The position numbers and the translations under genes are program-made. The notes beneath the pieces were generated by a model that saw nothing but the letters and a program-made list of their open reading frames with translations, was not told the DNA's origin and ran no database searches. A stretch of 64,000 nucleotides of DNA from Noviherbaspirillum sedimenti (lineage in GTDB: Bacteria; Pseudomonadota; Gammaproteobacteria; Burkholderiales; Burkholderiaceae_D): assembly GCF_003590835.1 (NCBI RefSeq), contig NZ_QYUQ01000002.1, forward strand, positions 3,224,001 through 3,288,000, given 5' to 3'. Numbering within the stretch: the stretch's first letter is position 1; each line of letters opens with the position of its first letter. Positions 38,665-48,480 of the stretch are shown piece after piece.

Positions 38665-39438
38665 TCAATGGGCTCCTTCCAGTTCTGCGGCGGAGGTACC
38701 CATGTACGCTTCCATCACTAGCGGATTGTTCGATACTTCTGCGTAAGTGCCTTCGGCCAGCATGGCGCCGCGCTGCAGCACCGAAATCTTGTCGCAAATG
38801 CCAGACACCACGCTCATGTTGTGTTCCACCATCAGGATGGTGCGGCCAGCCGACACTTTCTTGATCAGTTCGGTGACGCGGTGGACGTCTTCATGGCCCA
38901 TGCCCTGGGTCGGTTCGTCCAGCAGCATCAGCTCCGGTTCCATGCCCAGCGTCGTGGCGATTTCCAGCGCGCGCTTGCGGCCATAGGGCAAGTCGACGGT
39001 AACGGTATCGGCGAACTCGGTCAGGTCGACTTCGGCCAGCAATTGCATGGCGCGATCGTTCAGCTGATACAAGGACTTTTCACTCTTCCAGAAATGGAAG
39101 GACGTGCCCAGCTTGCGCTGCAGACCGATACGCACGTTTTCCAGCACGGTCAGGTGCGGGAACACGGCAGAAATCTGGAACGAACGGATGATGCCCTGAC
39201 GCGAAATCTGCGCCGGCTTGTCCGCCGTAATGTCTTTGCCATTGAACAGGATCTGTCCAGAGGTAGGGATCAGAAACTTGGTGAGCAAGTTGAAGCAAGT
39301 CGTCTTGCCAGCACCATTGGGGCCGATCAGTGCATGGATGTGACCCCGCTGCACTTTCAAATTCACGTCATTGACTGCCGTGAACCCCTTGAACTCTTTG
39401 GTGAGATTTTTGGTCTCGAGGATGACAGGGGTCATCAT
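38665..39438 (-). CDS. livG: Liv-type ABC ATPase LivG
   Basis: The 257-residue ATPase has a canonical Walker A (GPNGAGKTT) near residue 40 and Walker B LMLLDEPTQGM. The signature region between them is degenerate (VDLPYGRKRALEIATTL), as usual in LivG. It is the first gene of the operon, preceded by a GGAG ribosome site. Confidence 0.95.
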   Translation of the reverse strand: MMTPVILETKNLTKEFKGFTAVNDVNLKVQRGHIHALIGPNGAGKTTCFNLLTKFLIPTSGQILFNGKDITADKPAQISRQGIIRSFQISAVFPHLTVLENVRIGLQRKLGTSFHFWKSEKSLYQLNDRAMQLLAEVDLTEFADTVTVDLPYGRKRALEIATTLGMEPELMLLDEPTQGMGHEDVHRVTELIKKVSAGRTILMVEHNMSVVSGICDKISVLQRGAMLAEGTYAEVSNNPLVMEAYMGTSAAELEGAH

Positions 39439-39534
39439 TTCTCCTTCTTAGACGTCTATTGCTTATTGACGCTTTTGCTTGTTATTGACACTTGTAATGC
39501 CGTTTGCCGTACATGCGGCTACGCAATTTTGCGA

Positions 39535-39563
39535 ATAGTACTAGCTCTTATGCGAAGAAACAA
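39535..39563 (-). promoter_or_regulatory. Candidate promoter of the liv operon
   Basis: On the minus strand TTGTTT (39558-39563) and TACTAT (39535-39540) are spaced by exactly 17 bases, about 95 bases before the livG start. This is a moderate sigma-70 match, not a consensus one. Confidence 0.4.
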
Positions 39564-39600
39564 TACCAGAGATTCACAACAAGATTCCTTTTCTTTTTTG

Positions 39601-41262
39601 TCATAGTAGTTCTACGGTTCTTTGCTGCATTGCAATATGAGATTTTGAAATTCGAATCCATTCCGCCACCTGCTCTGCCAGCATGATGGTCGGCGAATTG
39701 GTATTGCCGGAAGTTATGGTGGGCATCGCGGAGGCATCCACCACCCGCAACCCATGAATTCCCCTCACACGCAAGCGGCTGTCGAGCACTGCCAGCGGGT
39801 CGTCTGCAGCGCCCATCTTGCAGGTGCCGACCGGGTGAAAAATGGTTGTTCCGATCTCACCGGCGGCCTGTGCCAATTCCGCTTCGCTGCGATAACTTAA
39901 ACCTGGCTTAATTTCTTTCGGAAAAAATTGTTGCAGCGCGGGAGCGGCAATTATTTTTCGTGTCAATGCCAGGGAAGCGCCCGCCACCCGCCGGTCTTCG
40001 GCCGTGCTCAGGTAATTCGGCGTGATCCTGGGTGCCGCCAGCGCATCGCCCGAACACAGGCGCACATGGCCGCGCGATTCCGGACGCAGGTTGCAGACAC
40101 TGGCAGTAAACGCCGGAAAATTGTGCAATGCGTCACCAAAGCGCTCCAGCGACAGGGGCTGCACATGGTATTCCAGGTTGGCCGTCGCCTGGCCCGCATC
40201 CGAACGGGCGAAAGCCCCCAGCTGCGACGGCGCCATCGACATCGGCCCGCTTTGGAACAGCAAGTATTCCAGGCCGATCTTCATCTTGCCGAACCAGTGG
40301 TTGGCCATGGTATTGAGGGTACGCGCGCCCTCGATCTGGAACACCATGCGCAATTGCAGGTGATCCTGCAGGTTTTCACCGACGCCTGGCAATTCGGCCT
40401 GTACTGCGATGCCATGCTCGTGCAGCAAGGCCGCCGGTCCCACACCGGACAATTGCAAAATGTGCGGCGAACCGATCGCCCCGGCACTCAGGAGCGTTTC
40501 ACGCGCCGCAGCGGCAAACCAGCGGCCGCCTTCGCGCAGGAATTCGACGCCGCTGCAAACCTTGCCCTGTGCCGTATCGGCAATGCGCAGGCGCTCGACA
40601 TGGCAGCCGGTCATGACGGTCAGGTTGCCGCGCCTGAGTGCAGGTTTCAGAAAAGCGCGCGCCGTGCTCCAGCGCCAGCCGCGCTTCTGGTTGACTTCGA
40701 AATAGCCGCAGCCCTCGTTGTCGCCGCGGTTGAAATCTTCGGTGCTCGGAATGCCGGTCTGCGCTGCGGCCGCGCGAAAAGCTTCGAGGATTTCCCAGGA
40801 CAGGCGCTGCCGCTCCACCCGCCATTCGCCGCCACTGCCATGAAACGCGTCGCTGCCCCGATGATGGTCTTCGCTGCGCATGAACAGCGGCAGTACCCGG
40901 CTCCAGGACCAGGCATCGTCACCGGTCAGACGCGCCCATTCATCGTAGTCGCGCGCCTGGCCGCGCATGTAGATCATGCCGTTGATCGAGGATGAACCGC
41001 CCAGCACTTTGCCACGCGGGTAAATCAGGCTGCGGCCATTCAGGCCGGGATCGGCTTCGGTACGGAAACGCCAGTCGGTGCGCGCATTGTCGATGCAATA
41101 AAGATAACCGACCGGGATATGCACCCACAGGTAATCGTCCTTCTTGCCGGCTTCAAGCAGCAGGACTTTCACGTCCGGGTCTTCGGAGAGGCGGTTGGCC
41201 AGTACGCAGCCCGCCGAACCGGCGCCAATGATGATGTAGTCGTATTGTCCCGCTGACTGCAT
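39601..41262 (-). CDS. GMC-family FAD-dependent alcohol oxidoreductase
   Basis: The 553-residue flavoprotein has FAD motif [19 protein letters not shown], the GMC signature segments [21 protein letters not shown] and [17 protein letters not shown], and the C-terminal HPVGTCKMG with the catalytic His. Such enzymes oxidise alcohols such as choline or long-chain alcohols; the substrate is not predicted. It lies nine bases downstream of the dehydrogenase at 41272, so the two may act in series on an alcohol and its aldehyde. Confidence 0.92.
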   Translation of the reverse strand: MQSAGQYDYIIIGAGSAGCVLANRLSEDPDVKVLLLEAGKKDDYLWVHIPVGYLYCIDNARTDWRFRTEADPGLNGRSLIYPRGKVLGGSSSINGMIYMRGQARDYDEWARLTGDDAWSWSRVLPLFMRSEDHHRGSDAFHGSGGEWRVERQRLSWEILEAFRAAAAQTGIPSTEDFNRGDNEGCGYFEVNQKRGWRWSTARAFLKPALRRGNLTVMTGCHVERLRIADTAQGKVCSGVEFLREGGRWFAAAARETLLSAGAIGSPHILQLSGVGPAALLHEHGIAVQAELPGVGENLQDHLQLRMVFQIEGARTLNTMANHWFGKMKIGLEYLLFQSGPMSMAPSQLGAFARSDAGQATANLEYHVQPLSLERFGDALHNFPAFTASVCNLRPESRGHVRLCSGDALAAPRITPNYLSTAEDRRVAGASLALTRKIIAAPALQQFFPKEIKPGLSYRSEAELAQAAGEIGTTIFHPVGTCKMGAADDPLAVLDSRLRVRGIHGLRVVDASAMPTITSGNTNSPTIMLAEQVAEWIRISKSHIAMQQRTVELL

Positions 41263-41271
41263 GGCCGTCCC

Positions 41272-42792
41272 CTACTTCGCCACCGGCATGGTGAACTCGG
41301 CGCCCTTCGCAATCGACTCCGGCCAGCGCTGCATGATCGACTTGTAGCGGGTGTAAAAGCGCACGCCTTCCTCGCCATAGGCATGGGCATCGCCAAACAA
41401 CGAACGCTTCCAGCCGCCGAAGGAATGCCAGGCCATCGGCACGGGAATCGGCACGTTCACGCCAACCATGCCGACTTCGATGCGGCGCGAAAATTCGCGC
41501 GCGGTATGGCCATCGGACGTGAAGAGCGACACACCATTGCCGTATTCATGGGCATTGATCAACTCGACCGCCGCCGCCAGGTCCGGCACGCGCACCACGC
41601 ACAGGACCGGCCCGAAGATTTCCTCGCGATAGATGCTCATGTCCGGCGTGACGCCGTCGAACAGGCTGCCGCCCAGGAAAAACCCTTTTTCATGACCGGC
41701 TACGCGCAAACCGCGACCATCGACCAGCAGCTTTGCGCCAGCCTGCACACCGGCGTCGATGTAGTCCTCGATCTTTTGCTTGTGGGTGGCGGTGACCAAC
41801 GGCCCCATCTCGGCATTCGCCTCCATGCCATTGCTGACCTTCAGCGCCTTCACGCGCGGCACCAGCGCTTCGACCAGCCGGTTGGCGACATCGCCTACCA
41901 CCACCGCCACCGAAATCGCCATGCAACGCTCGCCAGCCGAACCGTAGGCGGCGCCAATCAAGGCATCAACCGCCTGCTCAAGGTCGGCGTCCGGCATCAC
42001 CACCAGATGGTTCTTTGCGCCTCCCAGCGCTTGCGCGCGCATGGGATAAGGCCCCTTGCGCTTGGCCGCCTCGGTGTAAATGTATTCGGCGATCGGCGTC
42101 GAACCAACGAAAGAAATCGCCTTCACGTCGGCATGCCGCAACAAGGCATCGACCGCCACCTTGTCACCCTGTACCACGTTGAACACGCCTTCCGGCAAGC
42201 CAGCCTGCATCAACAAGTCCGCCAGCATCAGCGAAGGCGAGGGATCGCGCTCGGACGGCTTGAGTACGAAGGTGTTACCGGTGGCCAGCGCCATCGGCGC
42301 CATCCACAAAGGCACCATCACCGGAAAATTGAAGGGCGTGATGCCGGCGGTGACGCCCAGCGGCTGGCGTAACTGCCAGTTGTCGATGCCGCCGCCGATA
42401 TTGTCGGTGAATTGGGTCTTCAGCAATTGCGGCGCGCCGCAGGCGAATTCCACCACTTCGATGCCGCGCACCACTTCGCCCTTTGCATCGGAAAACACCT
42501 TGCCATGTTCGCGCGTAATCGCGGCAGCCAGGGCATCCTGGTGCTTTTCCATCAATTCCTTGAACTTGAACAGAATGCGCGCGCGCTTCAAGGGCGCGGT
42601 TTCAGCCCATGCCGGCGCGGCCGCCTTGGCTGCCGCCACTGCGGCATTGACTTCCTCGACGCTGGCCAGGGCCACCTGCGCACTGACTTCCCCGGTGGCG
42701 GGATTGAAAACCGCTTGGCGGCGCCCACTGGAAGAAGCCGTTACGCGACCACCGATGAAGTGTTCAATACGGGAAGAAGACAGGTTTTCCAT
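41272..42792 (-). CDS. mmsA: CoA-acylating methylmalonate-semialdehyde dehydrogenase-like
   Basis: The 506-residue aldehyde dehydrogenase has [18 protein letters not shown], the NAD-site segment [12 protein letters not shown] and the catalytic Cys in [15 protein letters not shown], all typical of MmsA. MmsA converts (methyl)malonate semialdehyde to acetyl- or propionyl-CoA in valine and inositol breakdown. The start at ATG 42792 ([15 protein letters not shown]) fits better than a longer frame. A LysR gene is transcribed divergently. Confidence 0.92.
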   Translation of the reverse strand: MENLSSSRIEHFIGGRVTASSSGRRQAVFNPATGEVSAQVALASVEEVNAAVAAAKAAAPAWAETAPLKRARILFKFKELMEKHQDALAAAITREHGKVFSDAKGEVVRGIEVVEFACGAPQLLKTQFTDNIGGGIDNWQLRQPLGVTAGITPFNFPVMVPLWMAPMALATGNTFVLKPSERDPSPSLMLADLLMQAGLPEGVFNVVQGDKVAVDALLRHADVKAISFVGSTPIAEYIYTEAAKRKGPYPMRAQALGGAKNHLVVMPDADLEQAVDALIGAAYGSAGERCMAISVAVVVGDVANRLVEALVPRVKALKVSNGMEANAEMGPLVTATHKQKIEDYIDAGVQAGAKLLVDGRGLRVAGHEKGFFLGGSLFDGVTPDMSIYREEIFGPVLCVVRVPDLAAAVELINAHEYGNGVSLFTSDGHTAREFSRRIEVGMVGVNVPIPVPMAWHSFGGWKRSLFGDAHAYGEEGVRFYTRYKSIMQRWPESIAKGAEFTMPVAK

Positions 42793-42847
42793 AAAAATTC
42801 CTTTGGCAAATAAATCAATTTCCGCAGAATATCGCCCTATTTCTGGT

Positions 42848-42903
42848 AAATCCAATCAGTTATTATCACTATGATATAAATATAATTTATGATGATTGGA
42901 TTT
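42848..42903. promoter_or_regulatory. 11-bp inverted repeat pair between mmsA and LysR gene
   Basis: AAATCCAATCA (42848-42858) and TGATTGGATTT (42893-42903) are perfect inverted copies 34 bases apart, in the divergent promoter region. A TATAAT lies between them at 42881-42886. The spacing suggests two operator half-sites for the adjacent LysR regulator. Confidence 0.55.
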
Positions 42904-42923
42904 GCAGTTTCAAAGAATTCAGC

Positions 42924-43799
42924 ATGGATCCATCGCAGCTACGTGCTTTCCTCACTGTCGCCCGCACCGGCAACCTCACCCGTGCAGCGGTCGCGCTGCA
43001 TCTGACGCAACCGGCTGTCAGCCTGCAAATCAAGGCACTGCAGGCAGCCCTCCAAGTCCAGCTGTTTACGCGCACGCCGACCGGCATGGTACTGACCGCC
43101 GAAGGCGCCAAGCTGTTGCCACTCGCCGAACGCATCCTGGGCAATATGGCGGAACTGCAGCAAGCGGCCAATGCACTGCATTCGACACTGAGTGGATCAT
43201 TGTCGATCGGCACCATTCTCGATCCCGAATTTACCCGTCTGGGCGCCTTCCTCAAACGCCTGGTCGAATCCTGGCCGCAGCTGACGCCACGTCTGCAACA
43301 TGGAATGTCGGGGAATGTCTTGCAAATGCTGAAAAGCAGCCAGCTCGATGTCGGTTATTACCTGGGCGATCCCGGAAAAGATTGCCATTCCGTCATCCTG
43401 GCGCCATTTACCTACAACGTCGTGGCACCGTCCGGCTGGAAAAACCGTGTCGCCGGCAAGGATTGGATTGCACTGGCGCAATTGCCCTGGATCTGGACAC
43501 CGCCCGATTCCGTCCACAACCGTTTGCTGAGCACCGTCTTTTCTTCGTACCAGGTACATCCACCGACAGTAGCACAAGTGGACCAGGAGCAATCCATGCT
43601 CGCACTCGTGAAATCCGGCATTGGACTTTCCCTGGTCCGGGAATCCATCGCCCTGCGCGAAGCCCATGCTCATGGACTGGTGATTGCCGATGCAGTCAGC
43701 GTAACAACGGAATTGCGCTTCATCACCTTGGCCAAACGCCAGCATGAAATAGCTATTGCGGCGGTATTTTCCTTGCTGGCCAGCGTCTGGAACAATTAA
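42924..43799 (+). CDS. LysR-family transcriptional regulator
   Basis: The 291-residue regulator has the N-terminal winged helix (LRAFLTVARTGNLTRAAVAL, LTQPAVSLQIKALQ) and a C-terminal effector domain. It is divergent from mmsA and the GMC oxidoreductase, which it probably controls. The effector is unknown. Confidence 0.93.
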   Translation: MDPSQLRAFLTVARTGNLTRAAVALHLTQPAVSLQIKALQAALQVQLFTRTPTGMVLTAEGAKLLPLAERILGNMAELQQAANALHSTLSGSLSIGTILDPEFTRLGAFLKRLVESWPQLTPRLQHGMSGNVLQMLKSSQLDVGYYLGDPGKDCHSVILAPFTYNVVAPSGWKNRVAGKDWIALAQLPWIWTPPDSVHNRLLSTVFSSYQVHPPTVAQVDQEQSMLALVKSGIGLSLVRESIALREAHAHGLVIADAVSVTTELRFITLAKRQHEIAIAAVFSLLASVWNN

Positions 43800-43851
43800 A
43801 CCCCGAATTGTCTTGTAAATTTATATATAAAAAATGTTTATCCACAATGAC

Positions 43852-44085
43852 TGTGGATAAGTTTGGGGATATCCCTTGTGTGTATTGTGCACAAGCAGCT
43901 ACTTTCTTCCGGGCCATTTTTTTATCCAGAATTTATCCGAACCGGATACAAGCTTTATCTGCGTCCTTATACAGCGACTAAGTCGCTGTAAACATTCGCT
44001 GTTTACCACTTATCCACAGAAAAGCAGGTCGTTTACTACTATTACTATTCATATATATAAATAACTATTCAAAACCAGGCCTTTC
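43852..44085 (+). repeat. Origin module A
   Basis: The order is TGTGGATAA at +0, TTATCCAGA at +70, ACAAGCTTTATC near +96, TTATCCACAGAAAA at +158, GTTTACTA at +179 and ATATATATAAATA at +199. The triplet run ACT ACT ATT ACT ATT occupies 44035-44049. Compare with module B. Confidence 0.8.
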
Positions 44086-44294
44086 GAATTTTTTCGCCTG
44101 TCCTGACAAAAAGCCTGGATTTCCAACAGAGTTATAAAATTTTTTTGGTCAATATTGGTCAGCAAAAAATAGTAAAAACAATCTTGTCATCTCGTCATCC
44201 AGATCGGCAATTGGAATCGGTGCGTTCCGGCTTGCGAAACCATGCCAATAAATATTTATCTTATTTACAATATTCGACAATTTTTGCTGCCAGC

Positions 44295-44528
44295 TGTGGA
44301 TAACTCAGTGCATAGGCAGCGGGTATTTTGTGAACAAGCGCATGTTTTTCCACTGACAGATTTTTTATCCAGAATCTATCCGCCTCAGAAACAAGCTTTA
44401 TCAAGCGCCTTGTACAAAAGCTAAAAGCTTGATTTTAAAAAGCGTTTAGGAGTTATCCACAGAAAACTACGCCGTTTACTATTACTACTATTTATATATA
44501 TAAATACTTATTAAAAAACACTGCGACA
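44295..44528 (+). repeat. Origin module B
   Basis: The same elements as module A occur at the same offsets: TGTGGATAA +0, TTATCCAGA +70, ACAAGCTTTATC near +96, TTATCCACAGAAAA +158, GTTTACTA +179, ATATATATAAATA +199. Every element is displaced by exactly 443 bases. The sequence between the elements has diverged. The triplet run ACT ATT ACT ACT ATT occupies 44478-44492. Confidence 0.8.
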
Positions 44529-44632
44529 AACGCGAAGCTTGAAAAACCTCGCAAAAATCGAAAAAATAGCATTAAAGACAATTTTTCTCTTTCGATTCGC
44601 TTGCTCTTTAGATAAAAATGATTTGAAGGCAA

Positions 44633-44680
44633 TAAAAAAAATAAAAAAAATCCACTGCCGGCATAGCCGGCAGTGGATTT
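44633..44680 (-). terminator. Rho-independent terminator of the LysR gene
   Basis: Perfect 15-base arms (AAATCCACTGCCGGC and its complement, 44648-44662 and 44666-44680) enclose a three-base loop. On the minus strand they are followed by a U-rich tail. It ends transcription of the LysR gene before the candidate origin. Confidence 0.9.
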
Positions 44681-44701
44681 CAAATATTAATATTAATTAA
44701 A

Positions 44702-45652
44702 TTACAATTTTAAAATACCACTTCCTATCGCGTTTTCGGTTGCTTCCGATAATTTTCCCCGTAACCAGCGGTGTGCAGGATTACGGGCATCGCGCTCATG
44801 CCAAAGCATATCGACATGCACTGGTGGCATCTCGAACGGCAAATCCTTGGAAATCAATTCTTCGCTTCTCCCCGTCGAGGCAATCAAATGGCGTGGCAAC
44901 ACCGTAATCAAATCCGAATTGGCAACCACCGAGCCACCGGTATAAAATTGGTTGACTGTCAACAGGATGCGGCGTTCACGTCCCAGCTGCGCCAGTACAT
45001 CGTTCACCTGGCCATGCGCGCGTCCGGAAAAACTCACCAGCAAGTGATTCGCTGCGCAGTAAGTATCCAGGGTCAGTTCCTGCGATGCGAGCGGATGATC
45101 CTTGCGCATCACGCACACATACTGGCCCGTGTACAAACGCTCGTGGCGGATTGGCGTACTCGGTTCGGTCGCCATCTGGTTCACCACGCCTGGGAAAAAC
45201 CCGATGGTCAGGTCGATATCGCCGCGCAACAGGATGGGACGCGGATCGCGCGTGGTAAGCGGCATCATGCGTACGTTCATGCCGGGTGCTTCGCGCTGGA
45301 TGTCCTTTACCAACATCGGCAGCCACTGTGCCGCCGGCGCGTCGGCCATTGCCATGCGAAAGGTCGTGTGGGTTTTTGCCAGGTCAAAACTCTCCGGCGT
45401 CAATGCCGACTCCAGCTCAGTCAGGGCATTGCGTACCGTTGGCCATAATTCTTCCGCCCGCGGCGTGGGGCGTACGCCATGGGCGGTACGAATCAGCAAT
45501 TCATCGCCGACCGCATCGCGCAGGCGCTTCAGGGCATTGGATACTGCCGGCTGCGTCATTGCCAGACGGCTCGCGGCGCGTGTCAGATTCTGCTCCGACA
45601 TGACGGCATCGAACACACGCAAAAGGTTTAAATCAATTGTCAGAAAACTCAT
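44702..45652 (-). CDS. LysR-family transcriptional regulator
   Basis: The 316-residue regulator opens with DLNLLRVFDAVMSEQNLTRA and has the helix-turn-helix AASRLAMTQPAVSNALKRLR. The effector domain resembles the NodD/LinR/NahR-like subgroup (GDIDLTIGFFPG, HLLVSFSGRAHG). It stands alone, so its target is unknown. Its terminator shields the candidate origin. Confidence 0.92.
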   Translation of the reverse strand: MSFLTIDLNLLRVFDAVMSEQNLTRAASRLAMTQPAVSNALKRLRDAVGDELLIRTAHGVRPTPRAEELWPTVRNALTELESALTPESFDLAKTHTTFRMAMADAPAAQWLPMLVKDIQREAPGMNVRMMPLTTRDPRPILLRGDIDLTIGFFPGVVNQMATEPSTPIRHERLYTGQYVCVMRKDHPLASQELTLDTYCAANHLLVSFSGRAHGQVNDVLAQLGRERRILLTVNQFYTGGSVVANSDLITVLPRHLIASTGRSEELISKDLPFEMPPVHVDMLWHERDARNPAHRWLRGKLSEATENAIGSGILKL

Positions 45653-45802
45653 GGTATTGGATTAATTAAGCAATTCGAAATTTTTAGCCGACATGCAGTG
45701 TTATGCAATTAATCTATAAGAGATATCGACATTGGAAATTAGATTTATAACAGAGTCATTCATATACTGCAACGCACCAAGTTCATGTTTTAGAGAAAAA
45801 GC

Positions 45803-45931
45803 ATGTCGATCTTTACCCTTGTTTATCCAGGCCAGGTCGCGGATCCTGTCATGACCGGTTCAATCGATGTTTTATCCTTGGTGATGTTGGGATTGGGTCT
45901 GCTGGGCACGCGATCGAATCGACGCGCTTGA
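45803..45931 (+). CDS. Small ORF with PEP-CTERM-like C-terminus
   Basis: A 42-codon frame (MSIFTLVYPGQVADPV..., ending SLVMLGLGLLGTRSNRRA) has the hydrophobic helix plus arginine-rich tail of PEP-CTERM sorting signals, though the PEP triplet itself is not present. The upstream AGAGAAAAAGC is a weak ribosome site. It may be the remnant of a longer exported protein or a real small protein. Confidence 0.4.
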   Translation: MSIFTLVYPGQVADPVMTGSIDVLSLVMLGLGLLGTRSNRRA

Positions 45932-46049
45932 GTCCACGCCCTTGAATTTTCGTCTGTCGGCGTAGCGATCGCCACCTGTACCGCTTGTCTCCTCATCCTT
46001 CTTGCTGAAGGATTTAAGCCCTGCTGGCACGAGTCTCGCGGGGATTTTT

Positions 46050-46487
46050 TTACTCGGCCTCCAGACCCTCGATCAGCATTTGCGTATTCACCAACCGCGC
46101 CGGGCCGCGCACGATTTCTTCGCCATGACGAAACCAACGCTGCAGCACATAGGGTGCAAAACCGGTTTCTTCGCGGATGGCAAACTGGAAAATTGCATCC
46201 CATTCGCTATCGCGCGGCATCACCCAGACGACCTGGCGTCCGGCATCGCCAACGATCCCGGCATGGCGCAGGTTGCCTCGCACACGTCCGGCGCGCTGCT
46301 CAGGCGAGGCGCCAAAGCTTCCCGAAGCATCCGGTAAGGGCAATACCACGGGCACCCGCTTTTCCGCCAGCGCGGTGGCGCTAGTCCTGAACTTTGCCCA
46401 CGGACCGAGCAAGGCCTGTTCGACCAGGCGGCGCTCATCATCCGACAAGGGATCGTCCAGAAAATAACAAGACAGAATTCGTGCCAT
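46050..46487 (-). CDS. Hypothetical protein
   Basis: The 145-residue protein (MARILSCYFLDDPLSDDER, ending LVNTQMLIEGLEAE) is soluble, with no signal peptide or recognised domain. Coding character is good (EETGFAPYVLQRWFRHGEE). It may be co-transcribed with the two small genes upstream. Function unknown. Confidence 0.7.
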   Translation of the reverse strand: MARILSCYFLDDPLSDDERRLVEQALLGPWAKFRTSATALAEKRVPVVLPLPDASGSFGASPEQRAGRVRGNLRHAGIVGDAGRQVVWVMPRDSEWDAIFQFAIREETGFAPYVLQRWFRHGEEIVRGPARLVNTQMLIEGLEAE

Positions 46488-46520
46488 AAACACATAATAC
46501 GCCTTGCCGAAGACAGAGCC

Positions 46521-46757
46521 TTACCTGCGGCGTTTTTTCCAGTTGTAATCCGCCGCCGGATCGGCAACGCCGGCATGACCAACCACATGCGGATTTTCCG
46601 AACACATGGTGACAAAGCTGATCGGCTCGCCGGCGCGTTTACGCATGCGTAACTGTTCCATGAAGTGCAGGGCTGCACCCATCTGGCTGGAATTGAAGGC
46701 CTGCGCCCGCGTCAACGGCAGGTCGTTGTCATGCTCGGTCCAATACACCATGTACAT
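46521..46757 (-). CDS. Small hypothetical protein
   Basis: The 78-residue protein begins MYMVYWTEHDNDLPLTRAQ and ends YNWKKRRR. It is soluble and basic at the end. The frame extends further upstream, but this start gives a compact protein. Not recognised. Confidence 0.65.
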   Translation of the reverse strand: MYMVYWTEHDNDLPLTRAQAFNSSQMGAALHFMEQLRMRKRAGEPISFVTMCSENPHVVGHAGVADPAADYNWKKRRR

Positions 46758-46825
46758 GGCTGATTCCTGTCGCGTAGATGCCGGTAGACGCCGGATTGCC
46801 GGCAAAAGTGCCTGCCTGCTCCAGG

Positions 46826-47068
46826 CTAGGCGGGTTGCGCCCCATCCGGCATGGGGGAAACGCTGCTTGGCGGATTTTTGGCATCGAGCCGGGCGCGGAT
46901 CTTTTCCCAGGCTTTGTCATGCAATGGCAATAGCACCACATTGCAAATAGGTTCGAGAATCGCCGCCACGCCACCAAATGCCAGCGAACCGGTGATCACA
47001 TACATGACGCCAAAGGCGACGCCCATGTGCAAGCCGACTTGACTGGCGGTTTTAGCTGCAGTGACCAT
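46826..47068 (-). CDS. DUF2061-like small membrane protein
   Basis: The 80-residue protein has two hydrophobic segments (HMGVAFGVMYVITGSLAFG, VAAILEPICNVVLLPLHDK) and the HDKAWEKIRAR motif of DUF2061-type proteins. The start at ATG 47068 follows a GGGAG site. A Fur-box-like palindrome lies 52 bases upstream of the start. Confidence 0.78.
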   Translation of the reverse strand: MVTAAKTASQVGLHMGVAFGVMYVITGSLAFGGVAAILEPICNVVLLPLHDKAWEKIRARLDAKNPPSSVSPMPDGAQPA

Positions 47069-47119
47069 GATGAGACTCCCTATCTTGATGATTGGTAGCG
47101 CTTGATACGCCCACAAGCG

Positions 47120-47138
47120 AATGATAAGGATTCTCATT
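47120..47138. promoter_or_regulatory. Fur-box-like palindrome
   Basis: AATGATAAGGATTCTCATT matches the imperfect 19-base palindromic pattern of Fur boxes (AATGATAAT.ATTCTCATT form). It lies upstream of the DUF2061-like gene, which suggests iron-regulated expression of the small-gene group. Confidence 0.55.
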
Positions 47139-47205
47139 CATTAGATAAAATTTATAAAATTTAAAAAATTGATAGCTTCACCCTATTTAAGAAAACTATC
47201 GGGCA

Positions 47206-48159
47206 TCACGCCTGAAAACTCCCGCCCGCCAGGGCAAACCCCTGCAAGAATTCGCGCGCAGCCAGGCGCTTACCGCCGGGTTTTTGCAATTGCGTCACGC
47301 GGATTGCGCCGCTGCCGCAGGCAATTACGACGCCATCCGCATCTGCCTGCAGGACTTGTCCTGGTACCGCACCGTTATTGTTGGCGAGCGTTTCCGCTTG
47401 CCAGAGCTTGACGGCAACTTCATTGAATAAAGCCGATGCCCCTGGAAAGGGATTGAAAGCCTGGATCTTGCGCGCCACTTTGGTGGCGGATTGTGACAAG
47501 TCCAGCAAGGCCTCTTCCTTGGCGATCTTCGCAGCGTAGGTGACGCCCGCTTGCGGTTGCGGCGTGGCCGGCATATTGCCTTTTTCAAGCTGGGCCAGGG
47601 CAGCCACGATCATGTCTGCGCCGAGCGCCGCGAGCTTGTCGTGCAGGGTGCCGGTGGTGTCGTCTCCGGCGATGGGCAGGCTTTGCATGGCCAGCATGGG
47701 CCCCGTATCCAGTCCCTCTTCCATCTGCATGATCGTCACGCCCGTTTCGGCATCGCCCGCTTCGATGGCGCGATGAATGGGCGCCGCGCCGCGCCAGCGC
47801 GGCAACAGCGAGGCGTGGATATTGATGCAGCCAAATTTCGGGATATCAAGCACCGAGCGCGGCAGGATCAAACCATAAGCCGCCACCACCATCACATCGG
47901 CACCGACGGATTGCAGCAAGTCATGGGCGTTGCGCGCCACTTGCGGATGTTTGCCATCAAGCTTGAGGGATACCGGTTGCGCCACCGGCAGATTATGGGC
48001 CAGCGCGAACTGCTTGACGGGTGAAGCCTGCAATTGCATGCCGCGTCCGGCGGGGCGGTCGGGCTGGGTCAGGACGAGGACGATTTCATGGCCGGCGGCG
48101 TGCAAGGCTTGCAAGGCGACGGCGGCAAATTCGGGGGTACCGGCGTAGATGATTTTCAT
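47206..48159 (-). CDS. fmt: Methionyl-tRNA formyltransferase
   Basis: Fmt formylates initiator Met-tRNA. The 317-residue protein starts [19 protein letters not shown] and has the active-site segment [20 protein letters not shown] and [11 protein letters not shown]. The start at ATG 48159 matches the family. In related bacteria def usually lies next to fmt; here about 5 kb of accessory DNA separates them. Confidence 0.96.
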   Translation of the reverse strand: MKIIYAGTPEFAAVALQALHAAGHEIVLVLTQPDRPAGRGMQLQASPVKQFALAHNLPVAQPVSLKLDGKHPQVARNAHDLLQSVGADVMVVAAYGLILPRSVLDIPKFGCINIHASLLPRWRGAAPIHRAIEAGDAETGVTIMQMEEGLDTGPMLAMQSLPIAGDDTTGTLHDKLAALGADMIVAALAQLEKGNMPATPQPQAGVTYAAKIAKEEALLDLSQSATKVARKIQAFNPFPGASALFNEVAVKLWQAETLANNNGAVPGQVLQADADGVVIACGSGAIRVTQLQKPGGKRLAAREFLQGFALAGGSFQA

Positions 48160-48459
48160 GGACGAGATTGTATTACGGGCGGCTTGGGATGCGTTTGTTG
48201 CTAGATGGATAAAACACACATACACTGGCGGTAACTTGAGCAGGTAGGACTTTGTGTAACCAGTGTTTACAGGGGGCTGTATAAGTTGATGTTGCGTTGC
48301 AAGGCCACAGGATGCGGGGATCACATGCGATTTTGCGAAGTGCGTGTCAGCTTGGTGCTGTGCATATTGGATAGCCATGCCTTTTAATTACACAGTTCTT
48401 GCGGACGGGAAATACGGTCGCCGCGCAAGCGCGTCGCCGATCAGCTCCAAATGTTATGC
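48160..48459. other. Intergenic region ending in an attC-like core site
   Basis: The region separates fmt from the first cassette gene. Its right end, CAGCTCCAAATGTTATGC (48442-48459), resembles the right half of an attC site. The core GTTATGC at 48453-48459 marks the start of cassette 1. No complete left half was found, and no integrase gene is present. Confidence 0.55.
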
Positions 48460-48480
48460 CGCAATGGGAGTAGCAATCGT

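Larger units (their letters stand above)
43800..44700. other. oriC: Candidate replication origin with two unwinding modules
   Basis: This AT-rich gene-free region carries five perfect DnaA boxes: TTATCCACA at 43838, 44010 and 44453, and its complement TGTGGATAA at 43852 and 44295. Near-matches include TTATCCAGA at 43922 and 44365 and TTATCCGAA at 43933. Two boxes (44010, 44453) are each followed by a short spacer, a run of ACT/ATT triplets (DnaA-trios on the other strand) and TATATATAAATA. This is the layout of a bacterial basal unwinding system. mnmG, parAB and parS lie 14-19 kb away. dnaA is not in the window. Confidence 0.82.
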
